From contig NZ_FMYY01000015.1 of assembly GCF_900101595.1 (NCBI RefSeq), positions 1-64,000 of the forward strand: DNA of 64,000 nucleotides, written 5' to 3'. Positions 7,910 through 17,619 of the stretch are shown here, piece after piece. This stretch comes from Paenibacillus sp. cl123. GTDB taxonomy: Bacteria > Bacillota > Bacilli > Paenibacillales > NBRC-103111. The position numbers and the translations under genes are program-made. Below the pieces are notes generated by a model. That model made no database searches. It worked only from the letters and a program-made list of their open reading frames with translations, and was not told the origin of the DNA. The first letter of the stretch is position 1. Every line of letters begins with the position of its first letter.

Positions 7910-9547
7910 ATGAAAGCTCAGAAAACGACGGCAGCTCTTCTGACGGCGGTCATGACAGCAGGTCTGCTCACTGCATGCGGGGGCACGGGAGCGGGGACAG
8001 GCGCAAGCCGGGAGGCGAACAAGTCGGATGGTCCAGCGGTGAATCCGTCCGGCATGCCGATCGTGAATGAACCGCTGAAGCTGAAGTTTTTCACCGGCAA
8101 GTCGCCGCAAACCGGCAATAAATTCGAGGATACGCTGGTCTGGAAGGAATATGCCAAGCAGTCGAATATTGAGGTAGAGTTCCAGCTCGTGCCGTTCGAG
8201 AGCTTGACGGAGAAGCGCAACCTGGCGCTGGCCAGCGGCGATTATCCGGATGCGTTCTATTCGGCCCGCGTACCGGCGGCGGACATGATGAAGTATGGCA
8301 AGCAGGGCGTATTTATCCCGTTGAATAATCTGATCGAGCAGCATGCTCCGAACCTCAAGAAGCTGATGGAGAAATACCCGGATCTGAAGAAGGCGCTGAC
8401 GATGCCCGACGGCAATATTTATTCCTTCCCGACGTTCTACAGTCCGGAATTTCTGCCGATGCTGATCGGTACGCCGATGTGGATCAACAAAAATTGGCTG
8501 GACAAGTTCGGGATGAAGGAGCCCGAGACGACGGAGGAGTTCTATCAATACCTCAAGGCGGTGAAGGAGAAGGACCCGAACGGCAATGGAGAAAAGGATG
8601 AAGTGCCGCTTAGCGGGATGTTCGGCGTAATCACGATTCAGCGTTATATCGCCGGAGCGTGGGGTCTGGGCAACCGCGGAGGCGTGGTGCATCCGTATGT
8701 GGATGTGAATCCGGACGCTCCGGACAAGCTGAGATTCTACCGGACCGACGCTAAATACAAGGAAGTGCTGCAGTATATGCATAAGCTGTATGCGGAGGGG
8801 CTGCTGGACAAGGAGGTCTTCACGATCAAGGACGCGGCCCTGTATGCCAAAGGCGCTAAAGGTCTGCTCGGCGCAACCTTCGTGCCGCATCCGCAGGCGG
8901 TCATGAACCAGACGGGCTATGTGGGCCTTGGAGCTCTCAAGGGGCCTCATGGCGACCAGATGTTTGTTTCGGTTAAAAATCCGGTAGCCTGGCCGGGCGC
9001 ATTCGTCCTGACCGACAAAAACAAAAGTCCGGAAGCGACCGTCCGTTGGATGGATCATTTCTACGGCGATGAGGGGGCAACGTTCTATTTCATGGGACAG
9101 AAGGATGTCACCTATACGCAGAAGCCGGACGGTTCGCTCGAATACGTGGACGACATTAAGAAGAACCCGAATGGTCTGACCTTGGACCAGGCGGCGGCAA
9201 GACATTTCACCTGGCCGGGCGGCAGTTATCCGGGTTATGTGCAGGAGAAATATTTCAAGGGCTCGGAGAGCTTGCCCGAATCGTTGGAGGCCGGAGAGAA
9301 GGCTTCCAAGCATCTCATCAAGGAAATGTGGTACGGCTTCAACTTCACGGAGGAAGAAACGGCCTTCATGACCTCTAAGGGAGCCGACATTCACAAGTAT
9401 ATTACCGAGATGGAGGCCAATCTGATCAACGGCACCGCTTCGTTCGACGACTGGGACAAATATGTGGCTGCCGTGCAGAAGATGGGGCTTGATGAATACT
9501 TGACTATCTACAAAGCGGCGTACGATCGGTATTCGGGCAAGAAATAG
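7910..9547 (+). CDS. extracellular sugar-binding lipoprotein (ABC transporter)
   Basis: Solute-binding protein of 545 residues with a lipoprotein signal peptide. The lipobox LLTAC places the lipidated Cys about 23 residues in. Family features include YPDAFYS, the calcium-site-like loop DPNGNGEKDEVPL and a Trp-rich C-terminal half, as in LplA/YtcQ-type proteins for oligosaccharides. ATG 7910 is favoured as the start. ATG 7901 abuts AGGAGG too closely (two bases) but cannot be excluded. Last gene of the importer operon, followed by a hairpin terminator. Confidence 0.9.
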   Translation: MKAQKTTAALLTAVMTAGLLTACGGTGAGTGASREANKSDGPAVNPSGMPIVNEPLKLKFFTGKSPQTGNKFEDTLVWKEYAKQSNIEVEFQLVPFESLTEKRNLALASGDYPDAFYSARVPAADMMKYGKQGVFIPLNNLIEQHAPNLKKLMEKYPDLKKALTMPDGNIYSFPTFYSPEFLPMLIGTPMWINKNWLDKFGMKEPETTEEFYQYLKAVKEKDPNGNGEKDEVPLSGMFGVITIQRYIAGAWGLGNRGGVVHPYVDVNPDAPDKLRFYRTDAKYKEVLQYMHKLYAEGLLDKEVFTIKDAALYAKGAKGLLGATFVPHPQAVMNQTGYVGLGALKGPHGDQMFVSVKNPVAWPGAFVLTDKNKSPEATVRWMDHFYGDEGATFYFMGQKDVTYTQKPDGSLEYVDDIKKNPNGLTLDQAAARHFTWPGGSYPGYVQEKYFKGSESLPESLEAGEKASKHLIKEMWYGFNFTEEETAFMTSKGADIHKYITEMEANLINGTASFDDWDKYVAAVQKMGLDEYLTIYKAAYDRYSGKK

Positions 9548-9569
9548 GAGCTCTGTTTCGGAGAGGAAA

Positions 9570-9616
9570 AAAGGGACCGCATGGCGCAAATTGCGCTTGT
9601 GCGGTCCCTTTACTTA
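9570..9616 (+). terminator. terminator of the importer operon
   Basis: AAGGGACCGCA and TGCGGTCCCTT pair around an inner GCGCAAATTGCGC stem and are followed by a T-rich stretch. Confidence 0.85.
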
Positions 9617-9702
9617 ATTTTGTATTCGGAATCCTTGCATGATTGGGGAAAGGATGCAAAAAAAGATAGGGCGTTTATATGTAGCGGCAAATCAAATTCC
9701 AA

Positions 9703-9747
9703 AAAAACAGAGACCTTCCGAAGTGAATCGGAAAGGTCTCTTTATTT
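9703..9747. terminator. bidirectional terminator, mainly for gltB
   Basis: AGACCTTCCG and CGGAAAGGTCT form a stem flanked by AAAAAAAC on the left, which is a T run on the minus strand, and TTTATTT on the right. It lies about 50 bases past the gltB stop. Confidence 0.85.
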
Positions 9748-9796
9748 AATGGGCCGACTTCCATTATACCGTTTTTACTTGCCTGCGCCCGATGAA

Positions 9797-12700
9797 CTAC
9801 TCCGTAGCGACGGATTGATCGGCTTGCAGACCGACAGGCGCAATCCGTACGAAGCTGGTCTGCAGATTGTTCAGCAGATGCTGAATGCCCGCGGCGGCGT
9901 TTTCTTGTCCGGAGTTCACTAGCTCTGCATGATAAGCGCTGAGCAGCTCGGTCAAGTCTTTGGCGCTCTGTAAGCCGATCGGCTCGACTTTAACTTTGGC
10001 GCCTTTGGCAATCCGGCGCTGCAGAGCAGCTTCGTCCAGTCCCATCTCAGGGACGAGACGCTGGTAGATCACGCCGCCGGTCATCCCTGCGCAGATCCAT
10101 GGACCCGGGTCGCCGAGCACGACAGCGCGGCCGTTGGTCATGTACTCGAAGGCAAAGCCCTTCAGGTTGGCGCGGGCAGCCAGACCGCCCAGCTCATCCT
10201 GCAGCGGGGAAGTGATTTCCCCGCCGAATACGACGTCTGCGCCGGAGAAACGGATGCAGGCGCGCGTATCGGCATTGCCTTGGATCAGGAAGAGCCCCTT
10301 CTGAGCGCCATAGCCGAACGACTTGCCGACCGAACCGTTGATAAACTGCTTGTGCTTGCCTGGCGCCTTCAGGATGGCTACTTTACCGCCGAGCGACATT
10401 TTGCCTACGCCGTCCTCAGCGCCGCCATGTACGGTAATATCGACGCCGCGTGCGTTGAAGGCAGCCAGACCGTTGCCCGGTACGGAGCCTTCCGTGATGT
10501 TGATGCTGACCTTCGGCAACTGGTCGTAGCTGCCGTCGAAGCGGTCTCTGACCCGGTGGCTGGAGTAACGGCTGCCGAGAATACGCGATTCGGCGTCGAT
10601 GTTCGTCCAGTTGCGTTCTACCGGAGCATCGAAGGAGACCGATTCAGGGAACAGGTCGAGCCCTTCAGCGCCGGCTGCGATCCGGATATCGGACGATACT
10701 ACGGTCGCCGCGGCTACTTGCTCCTCGGCTTCTCTCGCCATTTGCTGGGCAGCGGCGAAGGAAAGCGGTGCAGGACGGAGCAGGTCGGACAGATCGATGC
10801 GCTCCAGATGGCTGACTTGCTTCAGCAGATCCGAGCGGCCGACGAGCTCCTGGGCATCCTTGAAGCCCAGCTCGGCGACAATTTCACGGATTTCCTGGCC
10901 GATACCGCCGAACAGACGAACGAGCGAATCGACGGCGGTGTCATATACCCGAGGCACGAAGCGGCGAAGGCCCTTCTCCTCGGCTTCCTCCAACGAATCG
11001 ATCTGGGTGGCGATCCCGACATGGCAAGTATCCAGATGACAGCCGCGGCAGGTTGTACAGCCTACCGATTGCATGGCGATCGATCCGAAGCCGACGCGGT
11101 TGGCGCCGAGCATGAACATCTTGACAACGTCTGCGCCGGATTTCATACCGCCATCCGACCAAAGCTCAACTTGATGACGCAGACCTGCTTCGATCAACGC
11201 CAGGTGAGCCAGCTTGGTGCCGATCTCGGTAGGCAGACCGACATGCGTGATCGAGTGAATGCGCGCCGCGCCGGTGCCGCCGTCGAAGCCGGACAGGGTG
11301 ATGACATCCGCGCCTGCTTTGGCCACGCCGACCGCAATCGTACCTACGCCCGGAACGACTGGAATCTTCACGATGATCTTCGCTTGACGGCCGCTTGCTT
11401 CCTTCAACTCGGAGATGATCTGAGCCAAGTCTTCAATCGAGTAAATATCATGGTTGTTCGACGGCGAAATCAGGTCGGAGCCGATCGTGGCATTACGCGC
11501 CAGCGCGATCTTGGCCGTAACCTTGGAGCCCGGCAGGTGACCGCCTTCGCCCGGCTTGGCGCCCTGGCCGATCTTGATCTCCAGGAATGCGACGGCCGTA
11601 GCCAGCTCCACGTTGACGCCGAAGCGGCCGGAAGCGACTTGGGCGCCGCGGGTACGCTTGTAGCGGCCAAGCATATCCTTGATCTCGCCGCCCTCGCCGT
11701 TCATCGTGACCATGTTCAGGCGCTCGCCGGCTTCGGCATAAGCGCGGAACGCCGTTTCATTCTGCGAGCCGAACGACATGGACGAGATCAGCATCGGCAG
11801 ATCATGGCCCCCGATACCGATATGCACGTCAGCCGGATCAAGCGGCTTGCGGCCTTCGGCACGCGCCTTCTCTATATCGAAGTCCGCTACGTGGCGGATC
11901 GAGATGCCGTTTTTCTTCTCTTCCTCGCGCAGCTTATCCCGGTAATCGGCATACGGCGCCACGCCGGAGGCAGCATCGCCGAGAGCCTTCCACATGCGCT
12001 GGAAGAAACGGAAGTTTTTCGCCGCTTTGGCCTTCGGGTTGGAGAAGTCGTTGTAACGGGCTTCCGCTTGAGCTTCGAGCTCGGCAAAGCCGGTCCCGGC
12101 CTTCTCGCTGCCCAGGTAATTGACGATATCGAGCACCTCCGCCACCTCCGGCTTCAAGCCGATGGAGGAGAAGAAGCGGGTATAGCCGCGCAGTTCATGC
12201 GTTCCGATCGTGGAGATGACCTTCTCCAGACCTTTCATCAGCGCTATAAATACTTTGCGGGCGGCAGGCGCGCCGTCTTTGGCGGCAGCTGTCGCGAACA
12301 TCAGGTAAGGAGACAGCACATCGGCGCCCAAGCCGCAGGCTACCGCGATATCATGCAGGCTGCGGATAGCTGCGCTGCGAAGGACGAGCGTCGTCTGACG
12401 GCGCAGGTTGTCCCCATAACCGAGCTTTTCGCCGCGGAGAGCGATGTCTACCTTGGACACGGCCAGATGCGGCTCGATCCACAGACGGTCGTTCTGATGT
12501 GAGCCGGCGTCATCCAGAATCAGGAGGGCCGCGCCTTGGCGGACGGCTTCGATCGCGTCCGTCGCCAGCTGATCCAGCGCCGCCTGCAGGGAAGTACCGC
12601 GGGCAAAGGTTGTAGACAAGGTAGCGACAGAATCGCCGAACATAGCTTTCAGCTGCTCATAGCTTGGCTGCTTCAGCTCGGACAAGGAATCTGCGCCGTT

Positions 12701-14353
12701 GCTGCCCTCGAGAACGACCGGGTAAAGCAGCTCAAGACGCAGACGGTGATCCGGCTGGCCGTATACTTTAGGACGCGGGCCAACGACGACGCGGGTTGAG
12801 AAATGCTCCATCTCGCGGTCGCGGTCGATCGCAGGGTTGGTGACGACGGCTACGCTTTCCTTGATGTAGTCCGGTATATTCACGCGCTCCCAGGCAAGCG
12901 CCGCATGCGGGCTGTCATGTCCGAGCGAGCGGATCGGCTCTGCTCCGGTCTCGGCGGTCGTCTCGATCATCTGAATGCCGTCGCGGTCCCAGCCGTACGC
13001 GCTGTAAAGCGAATCGGAAGGCACGATGTCAGCGGATGCCTCAACTTCAGTTGCCGGCACTTCGTTATACAGATGCTTGCGCAGTCCTTCAAATCCGATG
13101 CGAGCCTTAGCGCGCTCCAGCACGAGGCTTTGGACCTCATAATAAGGGATAACCTGCACATGCTCGCCCGGCGTCAGGATGACGCCGATCTTCTCGCCCG
13201 GTGCGATCGGCTTCGGCTCGGCCACCATGTCGCCTACCGTAATAACGCCTTGCTCGGAGGAGAAGTACAGGGACGATTCGCTTTCGACCATCCAGACGGG
13301 ACGCAGTCCAAGCGCATCGACGCTGAAGATGCATTCGTTGCCGTAACGGGACACGATACCTGCCGGACCTTGAGCATAATGGCCCCAGGCTTGGCGGTAA
13401 TACACATACAAGTCTTGCATTTCGGGACGGAACAGCTTCATTTCATTGTGAATGGGAGGAAACACGATCTCCATAGCCTCGAACAAGCTGACGCCTGAAC
13501 GGTGAATGAAAGTTTCGATCGTACGGTTCATATCCTGGGAGTCGGAGCCGCCGTCTACGAGCGGAACGCCGACCATATCGGCTTCGATGCGCAGCTTCTT
13601 GACCGTATTGATTTCTCCGTTGTGGCCGAGCAGGGAGAACGGCTGTACACGGAAGAAGCTGGATTGCGTATTGGTGGAATAACGGTTATGACCAATCGTT
13701 ACCTGAGCGGCGAACAGAGGGTCGCGCGTATCATTGTAATACTTGGGGAGAATGCTCGCGGCGCCCATCACTTTATAGGCGGCCGTCACATTGCTGAGCG
13801 TAGCGACATGCACGGCATATTTCGCTTCGATCGCAACATGCAGCTCGAACAGATGGTCGGCGGTCTTCACACCCTGCTTGTCGCAAAGGCCGGCGATCTG
13901 CCAGAACGTAGGCTCGTCATTCAGACCGTTCGGTCCGAGCACGCTGCTGTCAACCTGGTTCTCCTGCTCAAGCAAAACGCTCACTTCGAATTGACCGAAC
14001 AGCCCGCGAATGCCGTTTTGCATCTCGGCAACCGAGATATCCAGCTTGCGCGGCACGAAAATATGGGCGACGGAGAAGCGCTCGTCATAAGCCAGCTTGC
14101 CGTCCAAACCGGCTTCCGTCAGCTTTTTCTCCCACAAAGCGCGCGGAATGTCGGTCAAGATGCCGCAGCCGTCCCCTTCGCCGTTGATAAAGCCGGAGCG
14201 ATGCTCCATTTTTACCAGGGCGTCGATCGTTTTCTGGATATTCTGGCGGGACGGGAACCCGTCTTTCTCAACGATACAAATGATGCCGCAGCTGTCATGC
14301 TCTGTGGCAAGTAAATTTTGAAAGCGACCTTCATCACGCATTACTTGATTCAT
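9797..14353 (-). CDS. gltB: glutamate synthase (NADPH/ferredoxin) large subunit
   Basis: Protein of 1518 residues with the full GltB domain order. First is a class II glutaminase domain with the nucleophile Cys in HDSCGI (Cys22, exposed after propeptide removal). Then come the central domain, the FMN-binding synthase domain, the 3Fe-4S cysteines in CTTCRGCHLDTCHVG, and the C-terminal GXGXG domain. It transfers glutamine amide nitrogen to 2-oxoglutarate. The frame opens at a GTG (14380) that lies inside the GGGAGGTG ribosome binding site, so that codon is rejected. ATG 14353 is preferred although a perfect hairpin separates it from the site. No gltD is adjacent, unlike gltAB in Bacillus. Confidence 0.95.
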   Translation of the reverse strand: MNQVMRDEGRFQNLLATEHDSCGIICIVEKDGFPSRQNIQKTIDALVKMEHRSGFINGEGDGCGILTDIPRALWEKKLTEAGLDGKLAYDERFSVAHIFVPRKLDISVAEMQNGIRGLFGQFEVSVLLEQENQVDSSVLGPNGLNDEPTFWQIAGLCDKQGVKTADHLFELHVAIEAKYAVHVATLSNVTAAYKVMGAASILPKYYNDTRDPLFAAQVTIGHNRYSTNTQSSFFRVQPFSLLGHNGEINTVKKLRIEADMVGVPLVDGGSDSQDMNRTIETFIHRSGVSLFEAMEIVFPPIHNEMKLFRPEMQDLYVYYRQAWGHYAQGPAGIVSRYGNECIFSVDALGLRPVWMVESESSLYFSSEQGVITVGDMVAEPKPIAPGEKIGVILTPGEHVQVIPYYEVQSLVLERAKARIGFEGLRKHLYNEVPATEVEASADIVPSDSLYSAYGWDRDGIQMIETTAETGAEPIRSLGHDSPHAALAWERVNIPDYIKESVAVVTNPAIDRDREMEHFSTRVVVGPRPKVYGQPDHRLRLELLYPVVLEGSNGADSLSELKQPSYEQLKAMFGDSVATLSTTFARGTSLQAALDQLATDAIEAVRQGAALLILDDAGSHQNDRLWIEPHLAVSKVDIALRGEKLGYGDNLRRQTTLVLRSAAIRSLHDIAVACGLGADVLSPYLMFATAAAKDGAPAARKVFIALMKGLEKVISTIGTHELRGYTRFFSSIGLKPEVAEVLDIVNYLGSEKAGTGFAELEAQAEARYNDFSNPKAKAAKNFRFFQRMWKALGDAASGVAPYADYRDKLREEEKKNGISIRHVADFDIEKARAEGRKPLDPADVHIGIGGHDLPMLISSMSFGSQNETAFRAYAEAGERLNMVTMNGEGGEIKDMLGRYKRTRGAQVASGRFGVNVELATAVAFLEIKIGQGAKPGEGGHLPGSKVTAKIALARNATIGSDLISPSNNHDIYSIEDLAQIISELKEASGRQAKIIVKIPVVPGVGTIAVGVAKAGADVITLSGFDGGTGAARIHSITHVGLPTEIGTKLAHLALIEAGLRHQVELWSDGGMKSGADVVKMFMLGANRVGFGSIAMQSVGCTTCRGCHLDTCHVGIATQIDSLEEAEEKGLRRFVPRVYDTAVDSLVRLFGGIGQEIREIVAELGFKDAQELVGRSDLLKQVSHLERIDLSDLLRPAPLSFAAAQQMAREAEEQVAAATVVSSDIRIAAGAEGLDLFPESVSFDAPVERNWTNIDAESRILGSRYSSHRVRDRFDGSYDQLPKVSINITEGSVPGNGLAAFNARGVDITVHGGAEDGVGKMSLGGKVAILKAPGKHKQFINGSVGKSFGYGAQKGLFLIQGNADTRACIRFSGADVVFGGEITSPLQDELGGLAARANLKGFAFEYMTNGRAVVLGDPGPWICAGMTGGVIYQRLVPEMGLDEAALQRRIAKGAKVKVEPIGLQSAKDLTELLSAYHAELVNSGQENAAAGIQHLLNNLQTSFVRIAPVGLQADQSVATE

Positions 14354-14385
14354 TCTCTTGGTCAGCAGGCTGACCTTCACCTCCC
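14354..14385 (-). promoter_or_regulatory. gltB ribosome binding site with hairpin between SD and ATG
   Basis: On the minus strand the order is GGGAGGTG, then GGTCAGC-CT-GCTGACC (14375-14360, a perfect 7-base-pair stem with a 2-base loop), then AAGAGA and ATG. If the stem folds, the Shine-Dalgarno-to-ATG distance shrinks to about 10 bases. Confidence 0.5.
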
Positions 14386-14789
14386 GGTAAATTTAATGTC
14401 GGATTCATGGTAAATCCAGGACCTTGCATGCTGGAAAGAAAGCGGACAAACCGAACGTACAGTGTTATGAATAAAAATACATTTATTCTGTATAACCGTA
14501 ATTGGCTTCGCTCCAACCGTCTTCTGAAAGCTATGCGTATAAGTGCGGAAAAGCTAAAATTAATGATGGCTTCTGCCTCAAAAAACCTGCATATCTTCAA
14601 GGTGAAACCTAACAAAAACCTTACATAGAGCCGTTTTTTTCATTTTCAGAGTAGTACTAGAATAACATGAAATTTAACGATAGACAATAGAACATTCCAC
14701 CTTTCAATGATATGTAAGCGCTATCCAAGCTGTATAACTGGTGAATAAAGGCAATTTTAAGTCAAAAATAAAGACTGTGTAAAAAACGA
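14386..14789. other. gltB upstream region with a cre-like site
   Basis: AT-rich spacer of about 400 bases between gltB and gsaB, both on the minus strand. It must hold the gltB promoter, though no clear -35/-10 pair is recognisable. TGTAAGCGCTATCC at 14713-14726 matches the CcpA cre consensus at all but one position, but lies some 360 bases from the gltB start. Short frames here (14334-14615 minus, 14407-14628 plus) have no ribosome binding site or family likeness. Confidence 0.4.
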
Positions 14790-14822
14790 ACGAACTATCA
14801 TCAAATACTGATAATAGTTCGT
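14780..14822 (-). terminator. terminator of gsaB
   Basis: CGAACTAT and ATAGTTCG (14791-14798, 14814-14821) form a stem. On the minus strand it is followed by GTTTTTTAC. It lies just past the gsaB stop at 14847. Confidence 0.8.
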
Positions 14823-14846
14823 GATTTGGGTGATAAATGGTTTTTA

Positions 14847-16214
14847 TTACCGTTTCGCTTCGGCCGACCCTCTGGACATCCTCTCAAAAGCAAACTGCGC
14901 CGCTTCCAAAGTGAAATGAACGTCTTCCTCGGTATGAGCCGTTGTGAGGAACCAGGCCTCGTATTTGGAAGGGGCGAGGCAGATGCCTTGATCCAGCATC
15001 AACCGGAAGAAGTCGGCGAACTGATCGCCGTCCGTAGCCTGCGCTTCCTCATAGTTCGTTACCGGATGATCGCAGAAATGCGTGGAGAGCGCGCCGCAGA
15101 TGCGGTTGACCGTCAGCGGGATGCCATGCGTCCGCGCGGCTTTGGCCAACCCGTCGCCGAGCAGGCCCCCAAGCCGGTCCAGATGCTCGTAGGTGCCCGG
15201 CTGACGAAGAGCTTCCAGGCATGCGATGCCTGCCGAGATCGAGGCCGGATTCCCCGCCATCGTCCCTGCCTGGTAGGCGGGCCCGAGCGGGGCGACCTGC
15301 GACATAATGTCGGCCCGGCCGCCGTATGCGCCGATAGGCAGTCCGCCGCCGATAATTTTGCCGAGCGCCGTGAGATCCGGTTCGATCGCCGCCAAGTCGG
15401 TGCCTGCAGGCAATCCCTGGAACGTCTGCGTTGTACCGTAATGGAAGCGGAAGGCTGTAATAACCTCGTCGTAGATGACGAGCGAGCCGTTGCGCCTCGC
15501 CGCGGCGCATAAGGCTTCCAGGTAGCCGGGAGCCGGCATGACCATCCCGAAGTTGCCCACGATCGGCTCGACCATTACCGCGGCTATTTCATTGCTCCAG
15601 CGATCCAGCGCCTGCTCGAGCGCGGGCATATCGTTGTAAGGCACGGTGATGACCTCATGGGCGATGGAGGTCGGGATGCCGGCGCTATCCGGAATACCGA
15701 GCGTAGAAGGCCCTGAGCCCGCCGCCACAAGCACAAGATCGGAGTGGCCGTGGTAGCAGCCGGCGAACTTGATGATTTTCGTGCGTCCGGTATAAGCGCG
15801 GGCGACGCGGATCGTCGTCATGACCGCCTCCGTCCCGGAGTTGACGAAGCGGACCTTATCGAGCGACGGGATAGCTTCCTTCAGCATCCGGGCAAACTGA
15901 ATCTCCAGCTCGGTCGGCGTTCCGTACAAGGTGCCGTTCTCCGCGGCGCGGCAGATCGCCGCGGTGACATGAGGATGGGCATGCCCCAGGATGATAGGGC
16001 CGTAAGCGGCGAGATAATCGATGTACCGATACTCGTCCGCATCCCAGAAGTAAGCGCCCGATCCCCGCTTCATGAAAACCGGAGCGCCGCCGCCGACAGC
16101 CTTGAAGGACCGCGACGGGCTATTGACGCCTCCTACGATATGCTCGAGCGCTTCTCCATACAGCAGCTCCGAGCGGGTTTTATGCTTGCTTGCAGGTTTA
16201 GATTGAAAAGCCAT
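14847..16214 (-). CDS. gsaB: glutamate-1-semialdehyde 2,1-aminomutase, GsaB (HemL2) type
   Basis: PLP-dependent fold-type I enzyme of 455 residues. It moves the amino group of glutamate-1-semialdehyde to give 5-aminolevulinate for tetrapyrrole synthesis. Conserved pieces include [39 protein letters not shown], and [16 protein letters not shown] with PLP lysine 286. It stands alone rather than in a hem cluster and resembles Bacillus GsaB more than HemL. An insertion of about 12 residues (around 261-275) precedes [12 protein letters not shown] 16214 follows AAAGGA. The frame stays open to 16355, but that stretch is not family-like. Confidence 0.93.
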   Translation of the reverse strand: MAFQSKPASKHKTRSELLYGEALEHIVGGVNSPSRSFKAVGGGAPVFMKRGSGAYFWDADEYRYIDYLAAYGPIILGHAHPHVTAAICRAAENGTLYGTPTELEIQFARMLKEAIPSLDKVRFVNSGTEAVMTTIRVARAYTGRTKIIKFAGCYHGHSDLVLVAAGSGPSTLGIPDSAGIPTSIAHEVITVPYNDMPALEQALDRWSNEIAAVMVEPIVGNFGMVMPAPGYLEALCAAARRNGSLVIYDEVITAFRFHYGTTQTFQGLPAGTDLAAIEPDLTALGKIIGGGLPIGAYGGRADIMSQVAPLGPAYQAGTMAGNPASISAGIACLEALRQPGTYEHLDRLGGLLGDGLAKAARTHGIPLTVNRICGALSTHFCDHPVTNYEEAQATDGDQFADFFRLMLDQGICLAPSKYEAWFLTTAHTEEDVHFTLEAAQFAFERMSRGSAEAKR

Positions 16215-16353
16215 AACGAATCCGATCCTTTCTTTGTTGCGATCATCCGGGGTTGGAATCATCCGGGCAGCCTGAGGGGCGGCTCGATCATTTTTATTTG
16301 GTTCATTATATAGCAAGATGAGCTGTTCGCCAACAATTGGCTGTAGGTACGGC

Positions 16354-16386
16354 AAAAAGCGTCCGCCGGAGGGGCCGACGGACGCT
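16354..16386 (-). terminator. terminator of the LytR-CpsA-Psr gene
   Basis: GCGTCCG and CGGACGC (16359-16365, 16379-16385) pair, with a five-T run on the minus strand (16354-16358). Confidence 0.8.
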
Positions 16387-16415
16387 TGCGGGATGGTGCG
16401 CGGTAATGCTTGCAG

Positions 16416-17456
16416 TTATTTCTTGCCTGTATTCGCATTGGCCGCCGGCTTGGCCGTTTCCGAGCCGGCTTTCTTCGCAGGCTCGGCGAAGGGGTCGCGT
16501 CCGGCGAGCAAGTCTTGCACATACTTGTGCAGCTTATCCTTGTTCACGCTGATCACTGCGGCACCGCCGATCCGCTTCTCGACGAGCAGCTCTGCGGGTG
16601 GAATCTGGGAGCTGGCCATGCCTTCCGTTTTCGCCTCCAAAGCGAGAGTGCCGAGCTTCAACATGTCGCCGGTGGCCAGATTCGTCTCGATATACGGATC
16701 GATGCTGTTCAAAATCATCGGCATCCGGATGAGCGAGCTGGTCGTCTGCATCTTCTGGGCGACGGCGGCCATAAATTTGCGCTGGCGCTCCGTCCGGGAG
16801 AAGTCGCTGAGCGCGTCATGACGGAAGCGGACATACTGAAGGGCCGTCTTGCCGTTTAATTGCTGAAGCCCCTTCTTAAGATTGATGTCGAATTCGGGTT
16901 CCTCCGAATCACGGTATTTCATATCCTTCTCCACATCAAGCTCTATGCCGCCGATCGCATCCACCAGTGCCATAAACCCTTGGAAGTCCGTGTATACATA
17001 ATATTGAATAGGAATGCCAAGCAGATCGCTTGCCGTCTTCATCGCCAGATGAGGTCCGCCGAGGGCTACAGCCGTATTGATCCGGTCATCGCCATGGCCG
17101 GGCACCTTGACATAAGTGTCGCGCAGAATGGACAGCAGCACGGCTTGCTTAGTAACAGGATCGATTGAGGCGACCATCATCGAATCGGAACGCGGGACTT
17201 CATTTTTTTTCAGGCCGCGGGAGTCTCCTCCAAGAATCAGCACATTGACCCGTTCCTTGCCCTCCCACTTGGGCGGAATCAAGGATTCGGCGCTGACGCC
17301 TCCCGTTTTTTTAGTCGTAAGCGCGGGGAATTTGGTAGATTCGGGTTTGCTTTGGATATTATTGGCGAACTTCATAAATCCATATGTATAATAACCTACG
17401 CCCGCAAGTATCAGAATAAGGACGACGACAAACAAACGCTTGATTGTACGTGCCAT
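16416..17456 (-). CDS. LytR-CpsA-Psr family cell-wall glycopolymer ligase
   Basis: Protein of 346 residues with an N-terminal signal anchor (about 6-27, LFVVVLILILAGVGYYTYGF) and an extracytoplasmic LCP domain. Domain motifs include NVLILGGDSRG, RSDSMMVASIDP, LSILRDTYVKVPGHG with catalytic Arg/Asp, DRINTAVALGG, and YVRFRHDALSDFSRTERQ. Members attach wall teichoic acids or other glycopolymers to peptidoglycan. The tail is Lys/Ala-rich. ATG 17456 is chosen because GAAGGGA precedes it and the membrane anchor begins at once; the frame upstream to 17516 is unlikely. Divergent from the ABC-2 genes. Confidence 0.9.
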   Translation of the reverse strand: MARTIKRLFVVVLILILAGVGYYTYGFMKFANNIQSKPESTKFPALTTKKTGGVSAESLIPPKWEGKERVNVLILGGDSRGLKKNEVPRSDSMMVASIDPVTKQAVLLSILRDTYVKVPGHGDDRINTAVALGGPHLAMKTASDLLGIPIQYYVYTDFQGFMALVDAIGGIELDVEKDMKYRDSEEPEFDINLKKGLQQLNGKTALQYVRFRHDALSDFSRTERQRKFMAAVAQKMQTTSSLIRMPMILNSIDPYIETNLATGDMLKLGTLALEAKTEGMASSQIPPAELLVEKRIGGAAVISVNKDKLHKYVQDLLAGRDPFAEPAKKAGSETAKPAANANTGKK

Positions 17457-17619
17457 CTGTGGAATCCCTTCTTTCGCTTTTGGATGCTTTTCCTGCTGCC
17501 CGGGTTCGTGTATCATAACGTAGTGACGGTTTATAGGTTCCCGAAAATTTCATTTCATTATACCGGGTAACGCAGTAAAACCGCAAGCTTCGGCAAATTA
17601 TGACAGGAGGCTACCACCT

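Noticed and set aside
7631..9589. Minus-strand open frame of 652 codons
   Set aside because: Antisense to the sugar-binding lipoprotein gene, which has a clear signal peptide and operon context.
10280..12502. Plus-strand open frame of 740 codons
   Set aside because: Lies entirely antisense within gltB, has no ribosome binding site and an Arg/Asp/Gln-rich composition typical of an antisense shadow of a GC-rich gene.
14334..14628. Short frames on both strands upstream of gltB
   Set aside because: In the gltB promoter/leader region, AT-rich, no start signals, mutually antisense.
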